Positions 24,571-28,604 of a stretch of 28,604 nucleotides of DNA are shown piece by piece. The position numbers were made by a program, and so were the translations under genes. Numbering within the stretch: position 1 is the first letter of the stretch; every line of letters starts with the position of its first letter. Source of the DNA: CAZQIC01 sp964593555. GTDB lineage: Bacteria > Bacteroidota > Bacteroidia > JAFLBG01. The notes beneath the pieces were generated by a model. The model saw nothing but the letters and a program-made list of their open reading frames with translations, was not told the DNA's origin and did not search any database. Location of the stretch: the NCBI GenBank assembly GCA_964593555.1, contig CAZQIC010000056.1:1-28604 (forward strand), given 5' to 3'.

Positions 24571-26472
24571 TTAGTAAGCCCTTACGTTTTTACCTTCTAC
24601 ATAATTGATAAAGGAACGGTTAACTACTTTGTTTCCGCCCGGAGTAGGGTAATTGCCGGTGAAATACCAATCTCCGGTATGATGTTGACATGCATTATGC
24701 AGCCCTTCAATGCTCTGGTAAACGATTTCCAATTCTGCATTTAAATTTTCAGGACGCAGCAATTCGGCAATTTTATTTGAAATTTCTTCAGCTGTAAAAG
24801 GTTCGTAAATTTCCTTTACAACATTTTGTATCTCTGTTTTCGGAAGTTCATCCATTGCTTTGGCTTTTTCATAAACTTCATCAATAATGTTTTCTCTGAA
24901 TGTTTCCTTCAATAAACTAATGGCAGCCTGGAACGCAATAAAATCGCCAAGTTTAGCCATGTCAATTCCGTAACAATCAGGGTAACGTATTTGAGGTGCG
25001 GATGAAACAACAACAATTTTTTTAGGACCTAAGCGATCCAGAATTTTAATGATGCTCTTTTTAAGTGTTGTGCCGCGTACAATGCTGTCATCAATAACAA
25101 CAAGATTGTCTACTCCCTTATTTACTATTCCGTAAGTAGTGTCGTATATGTGTGCAACAAGGTCGTCACGGTCTTTGTCCTGTGTAATAAATGTTCTGAG
25201 CTTTGCATCTTTAATAGCGATCTTATCTACTCTTGGGCGCAGCGAAAGTATTTCGCTTAGTTTTGGGTCAGAAACATTTGCACCGAGCTTTAATATCTCT
25301 ATTCTTTTTACTGCATCAAGGTGATGCTGCATCCCTTCTACCATTCCATAGAAAGCAACTTCCGCCGTGTTTGGAATAAAAGAGAATACGGTATTTCTCA
25401 GATCGTAATCAACAGTTTTTAAAATAGCAGGACATAAAAATCTGCCTAGGTTTTTTCTTTCCTGGTAAATGTCTTTGTCATTTCCTCTCGAGAAATAAAT
25501 GCGTTCGAATGAACAGGAAGTTTTTTCTCCTGTAGGAATGATGGATGATTCATAAATTTCGCCATTGCGTTTTACAATAATGGCATGCCCTGGTGTTACT
25601 TCTTTTATTTTTTCTACAGGAACATTAAACACCGTTTGTATTGCAGGCCTTTCAGATGTGACCACTAATACCTCATCATCTTTATAGTAAAATGCCGGAC
25701 GTATTCCGTTTGGATCGCGCAGCACAAAAGCATCGCCATGACCGAGTAATCCGGCCATTGCATATCCACCGTCCCATTTTTTACTCGCATCCTGTAAAAT
25801 CCTTTCAATGTTTATGTGTTCTGCAATGAGCGAAGATATTTTTTCATTGGAGTGTCCTTCTTTTTTAAATTCAGCAAACAGCTTTTCGTTCTCTTCGTCT
25901 AGGAAGTGTCCAATCTTTTCCATCACGGTGATGGTATCTGCCTTTTCTTTCGGGTGTTGTCCAAGTTCAACCAATTGCTGAAAAAGTTCATCAACATTGG
26001 TGAGATTAAAATTTCCGGCAACAACTAAATTTCTTGTCTGCCAATTGTTTTGTCTTAAAAAGGGATGACAATTCTCAACACTGTTCTTTCCATAAGTTCC
26101 GTAACGCAAATGTCCTAACAGCAATTCACCTGAGAAAGCAATGTTTTTTTTAAGCCATTCTGCATCTTTTAACCTGGCAGGTTTTTTACTTGCCGCATCG
26201 GCATATTTAGAAGTGATCTTATCGAAAATTTCTGATATGGCATTTTTTGAAACAGAGCGGTAACGACTTATATAGCGCGTACCCGGGTCTGCATCAAATT
26301 TTATTGTCGCCACCCCAGCACCGTCCTGCCCGCGGTTGTGTTGTTTCTCCATAAGGAGATACAATTTATTAACACCATAAAGAGAGGTATCGTATTTGTC
26401 AATATAATATTGGAGAGGCTTTAGCAGCCTTATCAGGGCAATACCGCATTCGTGTTTTATCGAGTCGCTCAT
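24571..26472 (-). CDS. Long PurF-type amidophosphoribosyltransferase
   Basis: The family transfers ammonia from glutamine to PRPP to make phosphoribosylamine, the first step of purine synthesis, in the cytoplasm. The N-terminal glutaminase has its nucleophile at C9 in HECGIAL, which implies removal of an 8-residue propeptide. RGQDGAG (47-53), GHLRYGT (120-126), GNFNLTN (153-159) and RDPNGIRP (252-259) follow. The phosphoribosyltransferase half shows the PRPP loop VVIDDSIVRGTT (458-469) and SAPQIRYPDCYGIDM (491-505). At 633 residues it is longer than the usual ~470-510-residue PurF and matches my memory of a Bacteroidota-specific long form with extra segments and a C-terminal extension. Whether it is the sole PurF of the cell cannot be judged here. 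The symbol purF is left blank for that reason. Confidence 0.85.
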   Translation of the reverse strand: MSDSIKHECGIALIRLLKPLQYYIDKYDTSLYGVNKLYLLMEKQHNRGQDGAGVATIKFDADPGTRYISRYRSVSKNAISEIFDKITSKYADAASKKPARLKDAEWLKKNIAFSGELLLGHLRYGTYGKNSVENCHPFLRQNNWQTRNLVVAGNFNLTNVDELFQQLVELGQHPKEKADTITVMEKIGHFLDEENEKLFAEFKKEGHSNEKISSLIAEHINIERILQDASKKWDGGYAMAGLLGHGDAFVLRDPNGIRPAFYYKDDEVLVVTSERPAIQTVFNVPVEKIKEVTPGHAIIVKRNGEIYESSIIPTGEKTSCSFERIYFSRGNDKDIYQERKNLGRFLCPAILKTVDYDLRNTVFSFIPNTAEVAFYGMVEGMQHHLDAVKRIEILKLGANVSDPKLSEILSLRPRVDKIAIKDAKLRTFITQDKDRDDLVAHIYDTTYGIVNKGVDNLVVIDDSIVRGTTLKKSIIKILDRLGPKKIVVVSSAPQIRYPDCYGIDMAKLGDFIAFQAAISLLKETFRENIIDEVYEKAKAMDELPKTEIQNVVKEIYEPFTAEEISNKIAELLRPENLNAELEIVYQSIEGLHNACQHHTGDWYFTGNYPTPGGNKVVNRSFINYVEGKNVRAY

Positions 26473-26524
26473 GTGCGGTGGTTAGGTTTATAAATTTACG
26501 AAATAATATTGAGCTGGGAAAAAC

Positions 26525-26552
26525 AAAAGGGAGCCGAATGGGGCTCCCTTTT
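26525..26552 (-). terminator. Intrinsic terminator after the dockerin-like protein gene
   Basis: An 11-bp perfect stem, AAAAGGGAGCC at 26525-26535 with GGCTCCCTTTT at 26542-26552, closes a 6-base loop. It lies 23 bases after the end of the minus-strand gene at 26575, with a T-rich run on the exit side. Confidence 0.85.
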
Positions 26553-26574
26553 GGCATTTTGGTTCAGTAAAAAA

Positions 26575-28485
26575 CTACTCTTTAATAAACTTTTCGGTCG
26601 ATGTTTTGTCGCCATCATAAACTTTTATAAAATAAGCGCCTTTTACAAGTGACTCGACATTGATAATATTTGAACTAACGTTATTATTGCGAATTACGGT
26701 TTGCCCAATTACATTAGAAATTTCGTAATTAAATGTACTGTTTTCTATCCCGAATACTGATAATTTATCCGTCGCTGGGTTTGGTAATAAGCTGATAGAT
26801 GGAGAATCTCCAAGGGTTCCTTTGTAATAGACAGTACTTTGAGTGGCTCCTATTGGAAGATATCCACCTTCATAGGTTACAGCCTTAACATCGCTCACCG
26901 AGAAAGACCCATAACCTGCTGCTCCTGCCGCCGAAGTATTGAGAGTAACATTCAATAAATTACCTGCGAAAGCTGAATTTTGGTGATCTTTTCTTACCAG
27001 GCAATAATCAATAAAACCTTGTCCGATAAATGGCTTGCAGAGTACAAGCATGTTATCTCCTGCGGTTCCGATAATTGAATTGCTCAGATCATTATTTTTT
27101 AAACCTGAAATGAATTGTGCCGGAACATTAAGGCGGAATGCAATTCCATAAATTTTATCATTTGATGGATTGTTTGAAGCTGGCAAATCTATATTAAGTG
27201 TAATTGGCTGGCTTGCTCCAACAGTATTCGAATTAGAGTTAAGCGTCAGGTTCCTGTATTCCGATTGGATTATCGGAGGAAGTGTGCTGGATCCGTTTTT
27301 AAACGTATGGGTTTGTGTATAGTTAAGGAAAATAGCCATTGTATCGTTTGCGTTTACTGTCCCGTTCCCATCGCAATCGGCATGTTTAATATCTGTTCCA
27401 TATGCAGTTATTTGTCCCCAGTCGTTCATGGCTTGTGCGGTCCATGCTGTACTTGCAGCGGTCCTTACAGGTCCTGTTGCACCATTTGCCCAGCCTAAGT
27501 ATAAATAATCATGCATGTTTACTGTAAGGTCGTAGTTAGCATCTCCGGGCCAAACATTTGCCACTGCGCTTGTTGAGTCCAATTTAACATCTACGTAAGC
27601 ATAACCACTATGGCCGCCCAATCTGCAGGCTGATGCACGGAAATGAAGTGTTACGTTTTGTCCGATATAGCTGGAAAGATCTAATGTAACTGGCGTCCAA
27701 GATTTATAATACGTATTCCATCCCAATAATGCGGTGTCAAAGCCGGGTGTGGTTCCATTTGCAGCTTGTATATAAACAAACGAATTAGGAATGGTATCTC
27801 CCAATGCATCCAACACATAAGATGTATAATATGCCTGATCACCTTGAGGGTGCCCGCCATCCTGAAGAATAACCTGGTAAGCGTAATTCAATATACGTTC
27901 GCTTTGTGTCACATTAAATGTTTGTTCAATAAAGGAACCTTCGTATGTAAAGCAATATCTGTTTAATCTCGCCACGTAATTTCCACCAAAAGGTGAAACA
28001 AGTGATGTTCCTGTAAGCGGATCATTTCCAAAAGCCGGCGTCATTAATCCATGTCGCAGAATTGTATCGTGTGGCCAACAACCTAAAAGATTAGCTCCCG
28101 ATAAGGTATCATTAGGCCCCGCTGCAGGGATGGTACGAATATTATCTAATGGTCCATTGGAGCTGGTTTTATTTTCTCCTACATATAATTGCCAGCCATT
28201 ATGATTTCCATTTTCAAAATCTGCATTAGTTGCAGATTGCACTGTTGGTGTACTCCCTCCGCCGTTTTTATAATAACCAATATTGTTATTTTGCTGTGGA
28301 GTGCTTACTCCATTGGCTTTTTGCCATTCTTCATATTTGTATTGTACATAACCCGCATGATCAACCAGATCAATCCCTTTGTTAATGGCTTCCTGTAGGG
28401 CTGCAGCATTATCAAAGTGAGCTGTTGTTTGCGCGAAGCTTATGCTTGCACAGAGAATAAATATTGAGGTGTAGAGTTTTTTCAT
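26575..28485 (-). CDS. Secreted multidomain protein with dockerin-like loops and T9SS type A sorting domain
   Basis: The 636-residue protein has a signal peptide (cleaved near SFAQ, residue 19). Residues ~85-305 form a beta-sandwich, MAM/CBM-like domain (DFENGNHNGWQLYVG, later SWTPVTLDLSSYIGQNVTLHFRA). Two calcium-loop motifs like those of dockerins follow: GDANYDLTVNMHDYL at 314-328 and DCDGNGTVNANDTMA at 370-384. A cohesin-like beta domain (~415-545) and a type A sorting domain (SISLLPNPATDKL to KVYDGDKTSTEKFIKE) complete it. This combination is common in Bacteroidota secreted proteins of unknown role. It could mediate calcium-stabilised surface binding; no hydrolase signature is visible. 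Confidence 0.88.
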   Translation of the reverse strand: MKKLYTSIFILCASISFAQTTAHFDNAAALQEAINKGIDLVDHAGYVQYKYEEWQKANGVSTPQQNNNIGYYKNGGGSTPTVQSATNADFENGNHNGWQLYVGENKTSSNGPLDNIRTIPAAGPNDTLSGANLLGCWPHDTILRHGLMTPAFGNDPLTGTSLVSPFGGNYVARLNRYCFTYEGSFIEQTFNVTQSERILNYAYQVILQDGGHPQGDQAYYTSYVLDALGDTIPNSFVYIQAANGTTPGFDTALLGWNTYYKSWTPVTLDLSSYIGQNVTLHFRASACRLGGHSGYAYVDVKLDSTSAVANVWPGDANYDLTVNMHDYLYLGWANGATGPVRTAASTAWTAQAMNDWGQITAYGTDIKHADCDGNGTVNANDTMAIFLNYTQTHTFKNGSSTLPPIIQSEYRNLTLNSNSNTVGASQPITLNIDLPASNNPSNDKIYGIAFRLNVPAQFISGLKNNDLSNSIIGTAGDNMLVLCKPFIGQGFIDYCLVRKDHQNSAFAGNLLNVTLNTSAAGAAGYGSFSVSDVKAVTYEGGYLPIGATQSTVYYKGTLGDSPSISLLPNPATDKLSVFGIENSTFNYEISNVIGQTVIRNNNVSSNIINVESLVKGAYFIKVYDGDKTSTEKFIKE

Positions 28486-28527
28486 AGAATTATTTTTGGT
28501 TATTTTTTTGATTAAATATTGAATGTC

Positions 28528-28553
28528 TTTTGTTTACTACAATTTTGTTTACT
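28528..28553. promoter_or_regulatory. Two 11-bp direct repeats upstream of the gene at 28485
   Basis: TTTTGTTTACT occurs at 28528-28538 and again at 28543-28553, a 15-base period, 43-68 bases upstream of the start codon and directly against the terminal inverted repeat. The layout suits a pair of protein-binding sites near the promoter. Confidence 0.4.
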
Positions 28554-28554
28554 T

Positions 28555-28604
28555 AAGGGGAGTTCTAAAAATAGAATGTTAAAAACAATCTAATAAAATC
28601 GTAT
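28555..28604. repeat. Terminal inverted repeat, right copy (50 bp)
   Basis: This is the perfect inverted copy of positions 4-53. It starts two bases after the direct repeats and runs to the last base of the window, so its true outer limit is unknown. Confidence 0.9.

Noticed and set aside
4..28604. The whole window as one 28.6-kb transposon
   Set aside because: Only the 50-bp ends support it. There is no transposase, recombinase or mobility gene inside, and the content is typical chromosomal cargo and housekeeping genes.

Overview
The window looks like chromosomal DNA of a Bacteroidota bacterium, probably a non-Bacteroides lineage near Sphingobacteriales, Chitinophagales or Flavobacteriales. 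The evidence is AT-rich DNA, almost no Shine-Dalgarno sequences, several TAnnTTTG promoter boxes, and seven large secreted proteins that end in type IX secretion system (T9SS) sorting domains. I see no rRNA, tRNA, CRISPR, phage or conjugation genes, and no transposase gene.

Layout. Positions 1-1284 hold the 3' part of a helical-repeat (TPR-like) gene, truncated at a 50-bp sequence that recurs inverted at the other end of the window. At 1290-6837 (minus) lie two large T9SS type B proteins: an SBBP beta-propeller protein with PKD domains, and a kelch-type propeller protein. A 313-bp spacer (6838-7150) follows; it holds a 113-bp MITE-like element and a second, degenerate inverted repeat. At 7151-7495 (minus) is a small precursor-like peptide with a Bacteroidota lanthipeptide-type leader and no modification enzymes nearby. 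Positions 7634-10882 (plus) form a compact three-gene unit: an antiquitin-type aldehyde dehydrogenase, a TlpA-like thioredoxin lipoprotein and a small membrane protein. It ends in a nested inverted repeat. At 11025-11903 (minus) is a small T9SS type A protein. At 12086-13621 (plus) is the full-length paralogue of the truncated first gene. At 13885-19272 (plus) is a 1795-residue right-handed beta-helix protein with a two-type alternating repeat. At 19364-19550 (minus) is a small lipoprotein with an apparent one-base frameshift. At 19657-24488 (minus) are two tandem paralogues built from about 75-residue repeats. At 24571-26472 (minus) is a long PurF-type amidophosphoribosyltransferase. At 26575-28485 (minus) is a T9SS protein with dockerin-like calcium loops.

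How the genes fit together. Most of the window encodes cell-surface or secreted cargo for T9SS, with both type A and type B sorting domains. The secretion machinery itself is not here. The metabolic genes (aldehyde dehydrogenase, PurF) look like ordinary housekeeping neighbours. I found no clear new multi-gene system. The items most worth a second look are the orphan peptide precursor, the terminal inverted repeat and its relation to the truncated gene, the alternating architecture of the giant beta-helix protein, and a 17-bp motif shared by two promoters.
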